Source of the DNA: Bugula neritina
Lineage: Eukaryota; Bryozoa; Gymnolaemata; Cheilostomatida; Bugulidae
NCBI GenBank assembly: GCA_964035545.1
Contig: OZ037771.1
Span: 2,098,628-2,162,627 of the forward strand
Direction of reading: 5' to 3'
DNA length: 64,000 bases
Shown here: in pieces, positions 1 to 11,910 of the stretch
Numbering within the stretch: the stretch's first letter is position 1
Layout: every line of letters starts with the position of its first letter
Program-made: the position numbers and the translations under genes
Notes under the pieces: generated by a model
What the model saw: the letters and a program-made list of their open reading frames with translations, nothing else
What the model was told of the DNA's origin: nothing
Databases searched by the model: none

Positions 1-26
1 TGAGAAAAATGTGATAGTGGAGAAAA

Positions 27-172
27 TTAGAAAAGCTTGTACTCTAGATTAGAAATGTAGCAAAAGAAGTGATGCTCTCCTAAAACCTTTACCCGTGCAA
101 TGAATAAATATCCTGTGTTGTAGAAGATAGATGTAGCAAAAGAAGTTATGTTCTCCCAAGAATTTCAACCCT
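27..172. repeat. Interspersed repeat, tandem pair
   Basis: The core GATGTAGCAAAAGAAGTTATG occurs in closely related form at about 56-80 and 127-149, each followed by TCTCC and a short pyrimidine run. A third copy, with the upstream CTTGTnnTCTAGATTAG segment, lies at about 16983-17025 near the amylase gene. This is a dispersed element of unknown class. Confidence 0.5.
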
Positions 173-862
173 TACCAAAAACTGAATGGCAAAAGGGCAA
201 TTTAAGAACTTGGGCTATTGCTATCTCTCTGTTTTTGCTATTATTCTCGTGGGTAAAGCAGCCAGCAATGTGGTCAAGTGTCAGACTCAAATCCGGATCA
301 AAAAGTTAACCACAGTCTCTATAGCACAGCATCTGCTTGGTGTAAATCTGGTATTTGAACATTAACCTTCTATTTACTAGTAGGCTTATAATGATTTTAT
401 TTTATAAGTGCTAAGGACTGAGTAGGCTGCTTTGAACAAAAAATGGGAGTTTTTTTAATTTCCTATATTTGCTACAGGCTGCTCAGAGTTCTAAAACTTA
501 CTCTATTTATAACTTATTGCTGTAAAGTCTAAACAGACGGAGAGGTTCTAATCTGCAAGATAAAGACAACGGCTTCACCCTAAATAAAGCAATCTTCTCA
601 GAGTTTACTGTAGGCGAAGTAAAATAACTGAAAACTTTCTTTTAATTTACCCATTCTATTTTCACTGTAGACAAATCTTACTAAATTCAATTAACTAGCT
701 TCATCTATGCAAACCTTCACACAGACATGCTAGTTTAACAATCTGGCAGTAAACTAGACAAAAACACTAATTTATACACCTTCCATTTCATTGTATTTAC
801 TATATGGCAGCTAATTACAATAATTATTTTATTGCTAGTTTTATTAGTCTAATAACTTTATG

Positions 863-3350
863 TCAATCAAAATGTGTAACACTGCAGGTATAAACCAACC
901 ATGGCCTACATTCTCTATAATGTGTGCATGCATTCTTCAAATTCTGCACTGATGCTATATTATATTTCCATAACAGCTGTCAATGTATTCTAAACAGTTT
1001 ACTACAATCTCACCTATCCAGTCAAGGCAAGCTGAATGTCTAATTTTATGTGTATATAAGTTAAAAAGTCATTTAAATTGCATATGAACATTACAAACAA
1101 TGTTTGATAAATGCAGATGCCTTAATATAGATCAAATAGTTCTTAAACAAAGACTAGAAGATGAGCTATATACATATTTGCCAGATAATCTAAAGCTGTG
1201 ATCATAACAATCACTCATAAAACTACAACTCACAAGAATTTATATTGATGATGGCTGACTAAATCAGTAGCTACTCACTCACAGATACATTCACTAATCT
1301 ACAGGGTTTACTAGCAACAAACTACTGACTTTTTGACATTATTTTTTAGTAGTCCCTCCCTTGGCATTACTACTATTTAACACAATCACACCTGCAAACA
1401 TAGTCAACATTACTAGAACATGGTAGTCAACTTGAATATTTTCTACTCCATCGAAATACTTGTGTAGAAAAACCAGCCTGCAGCTATGATTATAAATTGA
1501 CATAAAGACTACATACTTTTATCTGTAGTTGTTCATAGGAGGACTGCGCGTTGGATTCCGTAGTTAGGAAGATCAGCAGTGAGCCTGAAAATACGTAATA
1601 CATTTACTTACCACTTTCACTGCAACAAAAGTTGTTAAACAAAAAAGAAAATGTTTTCTTACATAATAAACAACATAATATTACATTAAACTAACTGTGT
1701 TAATTGATCAAGAATTGAATTTATACACAAGTCAAAATATATTCATGCCTTTCTAAGTTACTCTAAATCTGTTTTTCTTAGCCAAAATTAATGGAACACT
1801 TATAATAACTGCGGTCAAGATAAAAACTCTAATAATTGCTTTATAATGCTCAGATAAGAAAGCAGCTGTGGTCTGATGGTTAGAGCGTTTGCCTAGTGAA
1901 CACGAGGTCATGGGTTCGAGCCCAGACTAAGGCCATTGGTGATGTTAGGAAGCCCATTCAGTCATAATTATTCCTGTACCTCATTTAAATAAGTCCTTAG
2001 CCCGAATTAACAAAAACTCTTTCATCTGGGGTTTCTCACAGGGATGGTGACTATAAACTTGTGTGAGTTTTTAATGCTTGCAGATTCTAAATATGCATGA
2101 CACTAGTTGCCTTGTGAAAGAGTGTTAATAGTCTATGGAAGAACCGCTCAACAAGCAAAATTTATGTTATTAATATAAATAAAACTCAACAGTAGATTGG
2201 CAAAAAGGAGAAGGCAAAACTTTGGGCAATCATTCAGCTTTTAACAATTTGAATATAAAACAAGGCTAGCAAATAAGGCAATGAACAAAGTATATAAGCC
2301 AATGCAAGTGTAAATTGATAGTCAACAAACCTTTTGAGTGCAGCTCAAACTTTAAAATTTTAATATTTATGTTTGCTTTCTGAGATCAAAACTTGATAAA
2401 AGCAGTAAAAATATTTGCACTTTTAAACCTGGTTACTTGCTTTGCTGACAAAAGTTTGCTGTGCAAAATATTTGAAGTAAAGTTGTGGTATGACCAGTAC
2501 CACTGTGCATTTAGTCACTATCAGGTGTTGAAGCTTTAGCTGCTGCATGTCTTTTAGAGAACAAGGGAAAAGTTTTACAAAAATTACTACTCAAAATATT
2601 GGTAAAAAAAACTAGGTATTGGTGTAAATTGTTTTTCACCTACAAAACAGCTTTTTAAAAGGTTAAAATTGTAATATAGGCATAGAAAGTTAGATGGAAC
2701 AGATTGCTACAAGCTCAAGTAAACGATAGCCTCCTATAACTACTTTGTATGTTTTTCCTTAGTGCCATTAGACTTGGTGCCCACATTGTATTTATCTAAA
2801 TTCTAAAGGCTGAATCTAAATCTGTTGTGGTTGTAAATCTCAAGCACACAGCATGCAACTAAATGAGGCAAATGAACACTAACAGATCTAAATAAATTTC
2901 AAGTCAAACTCTGTTATAATCACAACGAGCAAGACTAAGAGTAAGTGTGCTATAGTTATATATGCTACTGATGGGCAAAGTAATATTTGTAGTTAGACTG
3001 ACACTCTTGGACAATCACAATCACAATGACACAATTGATGCTGAATTTAATTATAATACTTTAATCAAATTTTGTGAATGTAATCTAGTCATACTCATAG
3101 TGGTAATGACAGTTATAAAAACAATAATGAAGATGATAAAGATTGTAATAGCAATGAGCTTTAGACTCATAACAAGTCAATAGGCTTAGGCTCATAGCAA
3201 TACTAATACTATTACTAATAGTAATAGACATTAGCCTTGGGCTTAGCCTTGGGCTCCAAATTGGTCTAACTCTAAGGCTAAAGAAATTGACATTCTGGTT
3301 AACTCACCTAAGATCAGTAGCAAAACAGCTGGTCTGTACTCCAAGATCAT
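863..3350 (-). CDS. Small secreted or membrane peptide, unrecognised (3-exon model)
   Basis: I do not recognise this gene. Exon 1 (3308-3350) begins MILEYRPAVLLLIL and ends in a gtgagt donor. Exon 2 (1517-1584) follows a ttttcag acceptor in matching phase and completes a strong signal peptide or anchor, with likely cleavage after ESNA before QSSYEQLQ. A candidate last exon (863-943) reads in phase, adds three cysteines (NAC, REC, YTC) and stops 18 bases before tandem AATAAA signals (minus strand, 823-845). The model gives 63 aa. Exons 1 and 2 are well supported because the hydrophobic segment is built across the junction; the last exon is less certain because its acceptor has a poor pyrimidine tract. 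A SINE and period-6 repeats lie in the long first intron. Another terminal exon is possible. Confidence 0.45.
1861..2072 (+). mobile_element. tRNA-Thr-derived SINE, full length
   Basis: The head keeps a tRNA A box (TGGTCTGATGGTTAGAGCG) and B box (GGGTTCGAGCC). The anticodon-arm region resembles tRNA-Thr(AGT), best seen as CTAGTAAACA in the other copies. A shared body follows (GGTGATGTTAGGAAG, TAAGTCCTTAGCCCG, GTTTCTCACAGGGATGGTGA). The copy lies in the first intron of the leftmost gene. Seven related copies in this window define the family. Confidence 0.85.
2960..3300. repeat. Degenerate period-6/3 tract in first intron of leftmost gene
   Basis: Degenerate runs such as ACTCATAGTGGTAATGAC and AATACTAATACTATTACTA, plus a TTAGCCTTGGGC duplication, sit directly downstream (minus sense) of exon 1 at 3308-3350. 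This is the same type of tract as in the first introns of the housekeeping genes further right. Confidence 0.6.
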
Positions 3351-3369
3351 TTTGTTTCACAAAGATGTC

Positions 3370-3600
3370 ATCAAAGTCATTCCATCAATTTTTATGAAAA
3401 TGTCGCAGCGTTCGATTCCGAGCTCACGATAACTGAATAACAAGCTACTTTTGATCCCAATTACTATTGCACAAGTGATATCTGAGCGCCTTACATATAA
3501 CCGCATCAGTACCACGTGTGAAAGAACAGCATTGGCCAATTTATTCTGAGGTACCACATGTTGTAACGAATCAGAGAGGCGTAAGATTGGAAAACCCAAC
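3370..3600 (-). promoter_or_regulatory. Probable promoter/5' region of leftmost gene
   Basis: This stretch just upstream of the ATG at 3350 (minus) is clearly richer in G+C and CpG than its surroundings. It has an 81-codon open frame (minus) that I do not recognise. I read it as promoter and 5' UTR rather than as a coding exon. No clear TATA box is visible. Confidence 0.35.
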
Positions 3601-4780
3601 AACGTGAAAAGGAACTACATGAAGATTACCATTTCTGGAGTTAATTTAATAACCATCAGGCTTTCTAATTTAGCAAAAATATGTTCTTATTTAAATATAA
3701 TTTATGATGATACCTTCATTTAATGATTATTTTAGGTACATTATATAGGCCACAAGTGAATATACAGTAAATTAAACTGTTTAGCCTTTGTTATCTAACA
3801 TAAAATATTGCAATGAACTGTTTGTTATCATTATATTTGAAAGCTGACATATTTTTTTGTTAAAAAAGAGGCAAAAAGCAAAAAATTCAAACACGTTCAA
3901 TGTCAAATTATGCTGCCTTTATTATCATATAATGTTTGCCTAAAAAATTATAGCTCATGTAATTCTGGAAATTAATTGACTTCTTTATGTATATACACAT
4001 CCATGTTGGGTCTTATTTATAAATAAAACACCATTATTACTGTATATAACTAATTATAAAAACATTCAGTTATACGGAGTTTAATTACTCATAATATTTA
4101 TATATAAGTAAAAACGCTGGAATCCTTTTCTTCGATATAAAACTGCTATAGGAAAGATAACTCCTAATTGACAAATTTCTTTTCAATTTCTCACAATGTA
4201 AACATAATGACATATTAATAAATTGTCTGCACATTCTACAAATAACTAAATAAAGTTATATTTTGAGTATGCAGAGTTAGTAGATTTCAGCTTTTCCAGA
4301 AAGATTTTGAATGCATTAGGCAAAAACTAGACGCGCAACTTTTAAACAGTCCTTACGATCACACCACAAATATGCTGTATATGTTGTCAACTTGAATAAA
4401 TGTGGGGTGAGCATAAGTGTTTGCCTACCAACAGGGCTTACACTGGAACTTTATTGTAAATGAAAATTACTAAAATTTATGCATTGCTAGTTTATTAGCA
4501 TTTTATTATTTAAGAAAGACTGAAGGTATATTTCATAGAGGCATAAAGGAAACTAAAAGTATGGAAGAATTAATATTGTATAATAAATATCAAAATTCAT
4601 GACAAAATTTTGTATAATTGAGATAATTTATAAAAAATAAAATATATTTGAAACACCGGTGTTTATGTGTAGAATGATTAATTATAAAAAATAGAAAATA
4701 AAAGATATTAAGATAGTTGAAATTGGAAATGCTGGTATGAAACTATTCATAGGATGCAGTGCCTCATCTTGTACCCAGTT
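3601..4780. other. AT-rich intergenic stretch
   Basis: I see no gene here. Possible polyadenylation signals for the minus-strand secreted-protein gene are TTTATT (AATAAA on the minus strand) at about 4491 and 4504. Confidence 0.5.
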
Positions 4781-6581
4781 TTAGTCCTGCCCGTATCCCA
4801 GACAGTAGAGAATTGAATGCAGCATCTTTGCACCACACATCCAGCCTGTAAATTAATAAACATCAAACTTTGTAAAAATTCAAACCAAGGATGATCAACA
4901 TTTAGTTTTGATTAGAATATAGCCATCTGACCATACATATTATATAATATGTGTAAGCTAGGTCAGGTTGTTATTGATGTTGCAATGTTTTATAATTTAA
5001 TGCAGTGTTGTAAACAAAGTATTTTGCTTAATGTTGCACTAATAGATCAATGGCATAAAGAATTTGCCAGTTTTTAATCCAGTAAAATCTCAACAATAAT
5101 TTTACAGCATAACAAAGTTGTATAGACTCAATATTTAATTCTAAAACCAAGATCTCTTGCGCTCTATTAACAAAGCAAACGGAGCATGTATTAGTTTGCT
5201 TGGTTTATAAATTATTGAAATAGTCCATTACACCTTTATTAGTCATTATATGTGTAGTATCAAATGTTTTATACAGTATCATCTTACCAGTTGTGTGAAT
5301 ATGGCCTACATGGTTATGACCAGAGATGTCTTGTAACAGAGTTGTCACTGCAGTGTAAGCTTCTAAATAAATTGGCTCCGTTGGGTTTATAAAACTCGTG
5401 AACTTGCTATAACTGTCCAGCATGACTTGATGCAACTGAAATGCATTTAGCAACAAATTATTTTTTTTCAAACAACATTTTTTTTCAATTAAATAATTAG
5501 TTTAAAGCCCACCATATAAAAGAAAGTTAGTATTTTATTGAGTAAAAGAAGAAATTATTGCAAACTCATACAAAATAATTGAATAAAAGTAAAAGTATGA
5601 ACTTATCTCAAGCAGCACAACATGTGTATGCTTTATTTATATAGATACAATATTTTTTGATGCGTTTTTACACTCAGATTGTTGCAAAAGAATATTATTT
5701 TATCTAAATTCTTACCTCTTCAATATCCATATCATCTGTGCAGACAAAGTTGCAATTTGCTGAATCGTCCAAATGCATATGTCTGCCATGATTAGTCTAA
5801 ATTAAAAAGAGATTGTAAAAAAATTCCTATTCCTGTTGCTAATATTATATTGAAGCTATTAAACTTCTTTTTATACAAAAACTTTATAATGCTTCATTTT
5901 ATAGTGCAAATATTCTGTTTTTTCTGTAAAATAAAGATAAAATTACTAAATGTATACTAAGTGAATAAAACAAAAAAATAAAAAATTGCTTAAAACATTT
6001 GCAGTGAACTACTGTGCTAATTATAATTACATAGTTTGATAAGGTTGAGATTCAAACAATATATAATAATTGAAGCTATAACTGATAAAGTGTAGCTAAT
6101 TGTATTAAATAAAACCTAACTAAATTTGCTTGAAACCTCGATTCAAGTTTTGCGTTTTTGCAAATACTAGAATAAAGTAAACTTACCAGAAAGATATCTA
6201 GAGTGAACCATGCAGTGGTGGCTTTAGTCACTCTAAACCCAGTGTTCCGCGGAATAGACCTTGCACTCCCTGCTGCAACTAAAATATTATTTCAACGTGC
6301 TCAGTTACACCTTTTAAAAAGAAAACTAAAAGCAACACTTTCTTTGCTAAAACAGAAAAAATATTATGATGAACTTTTTTTATTTCAATCCTATTTTCAG
6401 CTTTATTTTTCACAACTTTATTTTCTAAATTTAAACAAAACAACTATGTTAGGCTAGATTTACTAAATTGACAAATGTTCTCAAATAAATAATCTTCACG
6501 GTAAATTTTGATTGGTAAATAGCTGCTTAAGTCAAAAGCCATACCTGTGCATAAAACAATAAAAGCAATAATCTTATTCAT
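4781..6581 (-). CDS. Novel 140-aa secreted protein, five exons
   Basis: I do not recognise this protein. Exons (minus order): 6545-6581, 6187-6278, 5716-5796, 5288-5435, 4781-4845. All have clean GT-AG borders and the phases join into one 140-aa frame ending GYGQD-stop. The start MNKIIAFIVLCTVAAGSARS is a signal peptide interrupted by intron 1. The mature part has four cysteines in two close pairs (NCNFVC and WMCG...LYC), an acidic patch (DDMDIEE) and a central stretch that looks mainly helical (LHQVMLDSYSKF onward), then a GHNHVGHIH histidine-rich segment. Short secreted helical proteins with small phase-alternating exons can be cytokine- or hormone-like, but nothing here proves that. A TATATAAG box lies about 90 bases upstream of the ATG. 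Confidence 0.8.
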
Positions 6582-6665
6582 TTTCAGTAAGTGAGTATGC
6601 CTAAAAAGTCTGGATATACTGTAAGGCTGCTTTGCTTTCAATAAAGTCAAAACTAATTGTCGCGT

Positions 6666-6673
6666 CTTATATA
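6666..6673 (-). promoter_or_regulatory. TATA box of the 140-aa secreted-protein gene
   Basis: TATATAAG on the minus strand, 85-92 bases upstream of the ATG at 6581. The spacing fits a 5' UTR of about 60 bases. It supports the choice of the first exon. Confidence 0.5.
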
Positions 6674-6739
6674 CTAGCTTTGTGGTAAAAGAACTATCAG
6701 CATTTCCCAAAACTTATAAGAATTATCAATATTGTTTGT

Positions 6740-8394
6740 ATCAAATTGTAATCAAAATATCCAATAAGAAAAGAGTTAACATGTCATACTTTTGATTAAT
6801 TTTAATTCGCTAATTTCTCATCTGAACACTTATTTCTACAGTAGGCGGCATAAATCCTTTCTACAATATGCACGCTCTAAGATTTTAACCAATCAAATTT
6901 TTTCCCCAACTTCATAGCTTAAATAAAATAAAGCAGAAAGTTTCGATTTGTCGTTATCAACTGGTATAATATTATGTGTTATCAAAATAGATATATTTAA
7001 GTTATGAAAAATGATGTATTAATGTGCATGTTTGCCTAGATAAGGAGAAAGTGCACCGTTCTTAAGATAATAATATAAATGTAGAGCTAGCAAGTCCTAT
7101 GTCATGACAGAGAGTAGCATACAGTACTATGGCTGAGTCATACCTCCATTTATTTTCTCTAACACTAAACTGGAGTAACTGGACTGGTTAATGAAGAGCT
7201 AATGGGAAATGGTGAGTATAGGAAATAATGTTTCATGTTGCAGGCTATACACCAGTGGTGCAGTCATCAGTGTTCTTCAAAGTTAAATAACAGAATGTGT
7301 TGAAAATAATGTCTATTGTCTAATGGTATTAACATAGCAGTACGAACCTGTCTCCTCATGGAATTTAAAAAAATATTAATTTATCTCATGTAATATTTCT
7401 TGATATGAAAAACGATGAACTCTTATTGAATTTTGTTGCTATGCATGGATTGAAACAGTAACACAATTTTTGATAACCACAGAGGCATATTGTAACATTT
7501 TAAATATTTTCTTATTTATCCCAAGGTAAAGTTCATAAGATGTTTTTATTAGTAAATTTTTGGATATAATATTTCACAGCTTTAATCCAAAATGCTAATT
7601 TAATATATATTCTCAATAAATTCAAAGGGTGATACTGATGTAGTTTTAGTGGAGACTTGATGGCGTTGTTGTTAATATAGTTACATGATTCAAGGGTTTA
7701 ACAAAATCTGCAGAAGTTGAAGTGTAATTCTTTCTAACCCGAGAGTTTGGGACCTGCATTTACCTGTTCAATATCAATGTCCTTCTTGTGATAAAGTTGG
7801 GTAATATAATCTTGTGTATGATTTGAAACTGTCTTTACAATTTACCAGCAAAAGCTGTTATATATTTAGCATTATTTAAGATCTTAAGATCATACTCCAC
7901 ACCACAGAAATTATGTTTTCATATGTATATACTTTCATATTTTGCAATATCATTTATATTCATTAATATCTTGCAATACAATTGCCAGCCATGATCCAAT
8001 TGCATTTCATTAGCAGAATAGCCATGTATTGTGTTTTAGCATTAATAATGTAATATAAAGTTTTGATTTATTATAATATTTATGACATGCAAGTGTGACA
8101 ATAGCAGATCAACTCCTTAACTTCCAACTTCAACTTTTGTTAATAAATAAGAATTTGATAAAATTGAGTTTGTTAGAAGAATTTGAATTATTAATAGCAA
8201 AAGGACTGTTACCAGCCTGATACTAACTCAACATATTACTTATTCTGCAGCTGAAAGTATATATAGTGCTAATATAAAGAGGTATACTGAAAAGTTTAAT
8301 TTCTTTGTTATATCATTATTTCAGTTTTTAAGACAAGTGATGTAACAAGTTATTTAAAAGATGAGAGCATTTCTGTGTAGTCAAGAAACAACTT
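6740..8394. other. AT-rich intergenic stretch
   Basis: No gene, tRNA or recognisable element is visible. Only short chance frames occur on either strand. Confidence 0.5.
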
Positions 8395-8405
8395 TTTATT
8401 TCAGT

Positions 8406-8483
8406 TTAATACTCAATGCCTGGGTGTTTCCCCGTCAGCACTGCGTAGTCGGCAACAGCAGATAGATGTTGCATAACAGTTCT
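8406..8483 (-). CDS. Orphan candidate terminal exon (unrecognised)
   Basis: After a cccaaaaacag acceptor, an open frame of 25 codons reads RTVMQHLSAVADYAVL then TGKHPGIEY-stop, with AATAAA (minus, 8395-8400) directly after the stop. The patch is distinctly G+C-richer than the flanks. The plus strand is also open here, with its own acceptor (ttatttcag, reading FNTQCLGVSPSALRSR...-stop), so the strand is not certain. No partner exons were found in the gene-poor flanks. Confidence 0.28.
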   Translation of the reverse strand, partial: RTVMQHLSAVADYAVLTGKHPGIEY

Positions 8484-8904
8484 CTGTTTTTGGGCATGTG
8501 TTTTTAAAACATCATTTATTTTATATAAATAATGTTAAAACCTTTGTATATTTGTAAAGAAATGCTTTAATTCAATTTTCAATAAAGATGTTAAGTCTCA
8601 CTATATAATTGTGAACTTCAGTACTATTGCTGTTCATAAAAAAACAAATCTCAAAGCCCTATATCAACTTAGTTTACTTCTTTATATTATATGTTTCATA
8701 AGCAACCGATTCTAAAATATACTAGATTTTTTCAATAAAGCTATTTTGTTTTTCATTATCACAACTTATGAATTTGAAATTATGTAATTCACACAATCAG
8801 CAAGAAGTGTAAAGCTTAAAATGTTTAAACTGCATATTATTAAACTTGATCTTCCTTAAGCCAAAAATGATTTTCGTGGGATAGGCTACATGTTGTCTTG
8901 GTGT

Positions 8905-9600
8905 AATATATAATTTATAATATATATATATAATATAAATAATATATAATATAATACATATGATATATATTATATATTACATTATATATTATATTAGGAA
9001 GCAGCCGTGGTCTAGGGGTTAGAGCGTTTGCCTAGTAAACATGAGGTCATGAGTTTGAGCCCTGACAAAGGCCACTGGTGATGTTAGGAAGAGCATCCAG
9101 TCATAATTGCTCCTGTGCCTCATTTAAATAAGTCCTTAGCCCGCTTTAACAAAAATCCTTTCTATCAGGGGTTTCTCACAAGGATAGTGACTATAAAATT
9201 GCGTGAGTTTTTTATATAATATAATATGTATAATATATAATATAATACATCACTTATAATATATAATTTATAATATATAATATGATATATAATTTAATAT
9301 ATATGATATATAATTTGTAATATATAATACAATATATATAATATAATATATATAATATACAATATATGATTTATACTATATAATATAATATATATAATAT
9401 ATAATTTTATAATATAATATAATGTATATGATATATAATATATAAATATAATTTATACTATATAATATAATATATAAAATATATTATATTATATATTATA
9501 ATATATAATATAATATAATATATAATATAATATAATATATGGTTTGTAATATATTATATAATTTATAATATATAACATAATATAACATATGAATAAATAT
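8905..9600. repeat. AT-dinucleotide-rich degenerate satellite, split by a SINE
   Basis: Degenerate ATATAATATAAT runs extend over about 700 bases. A SINE copy (8999-9213) is inserted in the middle, which dates the tract as older than the SINE or as a preferred insertion site. Confidence 0.8.
8999..9213 (+). mobile_element. tRNA-Thr-derived SINE, full length
   Basis: The head reads GCAGCCGTGGTCTAGGGG then TTAGAGCG (A box), with CTAGTAAACATGAGGTCATG matching a tRNA-Thr(AGT) anticodon arm, then a slightly decayed B box (GAGTTTGAGCC). The conserved body and CTATAAAATTGCGTGAGTTTT tail follow. It is embedded in AT satellite. Confidence 0.88.
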
Positions 9601-9690
9601 ACGAGAAGCATTGTTATTTTATTACTTTATTAAGCAAAGTAATTATACTTATATTTCGGGCACCACTGTGCCCATCTTCAGGGTAACAAT
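9598..9690 (-). mobile_element. Hammerhead-ribozyme-like retroelement end
   Basis: On the minus strand CTGAAGA (9675-9681) is followed by a GGGCAC-AGTG-GTGCCC stem-loop and GAAA (9654-9657). This is the order of the hammerhead core: CUGANGA, stem II, GAAA. One extra U sits between CUGAAGA and stem II, so it is not a perfect canonical core. I could not trace a clean stem III and cleavage triplet. Similar motifs mark the ends of Penelope-like elements and retrozymes in animals, so this is probably a terminal scar of such an element within AT satellite. Confidence 0.4.
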
Positions 9691-11910
9691 ATAATATATA
9701 ATATATAATTTGCTAGTGCTGCTTCATAACCCAGCTATTTCAAATGTGCTTTAGTAATCTGCAGTTGTGTTAATTGTTGAACAACATTAGTGCTCACCAG
9801 TGTCTGTATTTTTAGTGACTTGGCTATCATTGTGATTGGGTCAATTCTACTTAATACTAGTGTAAAAAATTTAAAAAGTGATGGCAACCAATAAGTTTAA
9901 CATTTTTTATTAGATTGGCATCCGCACTAAATTAGTTTGGGGAAAGCTAAACCTATAGCTACCAATTTTTCTAAAATCTTTCTCAAAAGACTCATGTTTA
10001 GAATCCCAATAGCTGTGCCAATCTCTGATGGTAAAACATTTTAACTATTATAGACCACAACTGTTCCACAATTTTCAAAATGACTGCAAAGTTTAGTACC
10101 TGAAGCAATATTTTTTCACAAAACATAATATATAGTGCAACATATTTGCATTTCTTAGTTTTGCGCTTTAAATTGTTTCGTTTTTGACATTTTCTTTAAC
10201 TTCCAATTGGAAAAAAGGAGACCCAAGATTTGGATTATTGCTTCTAATTAACCAATAGGATAGCTTCCATATAGCCAACCAACTAATATTAAAGCCATCA
10301 ATTGACTAAATAACAATAGGAAAGCTGTGAAATAACTGATTAGCCAATAAGAGAGCTATTAGCATAGGAAGTGTGTTGTAGCAGCATCAGCAAAAAGCCA
10401 ACACATCTTTTCCTGCTATGTGTCATGATACCATTTATAATTTGCGGTTAGCTATACGTTGATACTTTCTTGTAGAATATAGCGTTGTTATACTCTTGCT
10501 TATTGGATGCTGTTTGTTATAATATTGGATAGTAGCTGATATAACACACATGATTACTAGTCAGTCTGTCAGTATATGTATTGAATTAGATAAAACCGGA
10601 TGCTTCAACATTAATGATGACTTATAATGAGATAAGAAATGATATCTTTAGACTAGATACATATAATATATTTGTGTTCACACGCTGCCAGTGAGCTGAC
10701 TTTACAGGTAGTGGAATCTAAGAACCAATCAGCACGGTCCTTTTAACTATAGAGTTTAAGATACTCATTTGAAAATAAAAGAGAATGACGAAATAAATAA
10801 TAACATAACATAAAAATGTTTAAATATAGGAAATAAATTAGAATAAAGAATGCCTACTCAAAGTGAAATAATTTTACAAAAGTTTTAGTGAGATAATTTC
10901 AGACTGTAAAGAATATGAAACTAGAATGGGTGTAATACTACTTTATTTGCAGTGGTATAGTAGAAGTGCATCTCTAGTAGATTTGTTAGCAAAGTATAAA
11001 AACAGTAAAACCAGATAGTAAAACACAGATTGAGAGAGTAAAAGAATTCTTTAAATTTGTTTGCTCAATTTTTGACTACTTCTTAGAAAGTGTTGGCCTT
11101 CCAAAAAAAGCATTTTATTTCATAAAGAGTAGGGCTTGGTCTCTGCATGTTTATGACTTCTAAGTAAAACTTATAATCCCTTTGTAAATAGCGCAGTTTT
11201 TAGTAAAATTGTTTAAACAAGAGTAGACACCTTTTAGCAAAAAATGTTCTTTTCTGCACTAAAAAAATCATTAATCATCCTTGACTCTTTAGAAAATAAA
11301 TTAGCTTCACAAAAGTTTACAGTTTTTATTTAAATAGTTAATTAGCACAATCATACAGGTTGCCGTGCAGCCATACAATTAACATGAAACACACTTTGTT
11401 CATCTTAGTGTTGATCATCTTATACTACCCAGACTTTGTAAACTAAAAGATTTCACTAGAAATTATTATAGCTTATAGTTTATATCTAGAAAGTGTCACT
11501 TTTCTTGAGCAAACAAATAAATGTGTATAAATGTTACAGTACGAACACACAAGACTCTAAATCATTTGCCAGGCATGCATTTAATGTATATTTATTCATA
11601 TCAACTCACGTTTGATTTCTATTTTTCATTCATTTTTTGTGTGAGATAATATATCAATTGTAACATTAAATAATAAGGTAGCTTTAAAAAGTCAAGAACT
11701 TTTTTGAAATTTTATTTTCAACTACAATTGGGTAATGAATGTACAGATTTTTGTATTTTGGCTGAATTTACAAGATGATGAAGATCGTCATTTCAAATTT
11801 TCTAGCATTGTCTGTGCTTTTACCATAAAAAGCAAATAAAATAGCAAACAGGTTTGTTTCAATTGGCTGTCTACAGTAGGTAATTAGCTGCCAGGTTTAG
11901 GCAGTTGCTA
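9691..11910. other. Intergenic stretch with CCAAT-type repeats
   Basis: No gene is visible. Three related copies of ACCAATAGGATAGCT occur at about 10251-10266, 10311-10326 and 10342-10357, and another CCAAT box (AACCAATCAG) at about 10723. TTTATT at 11711-11716 gives AATAAA on the minus strand and may serve the amylase gene. Confidence 0.4.

Noticed and set aside
320-348. Alternative last exon IYTKQMLCYRDCG for the leftmost gene
   Set aside because: In phase, but with a poor acceptor and no nearby polyadenylation signal; the exon at 863-943 is better supported.
1861-1930. tRNA-Thr gene
   Set aside because: The acceptor stem does not pair and the sequence continues into a repeated SINE body; not a working tRNA.
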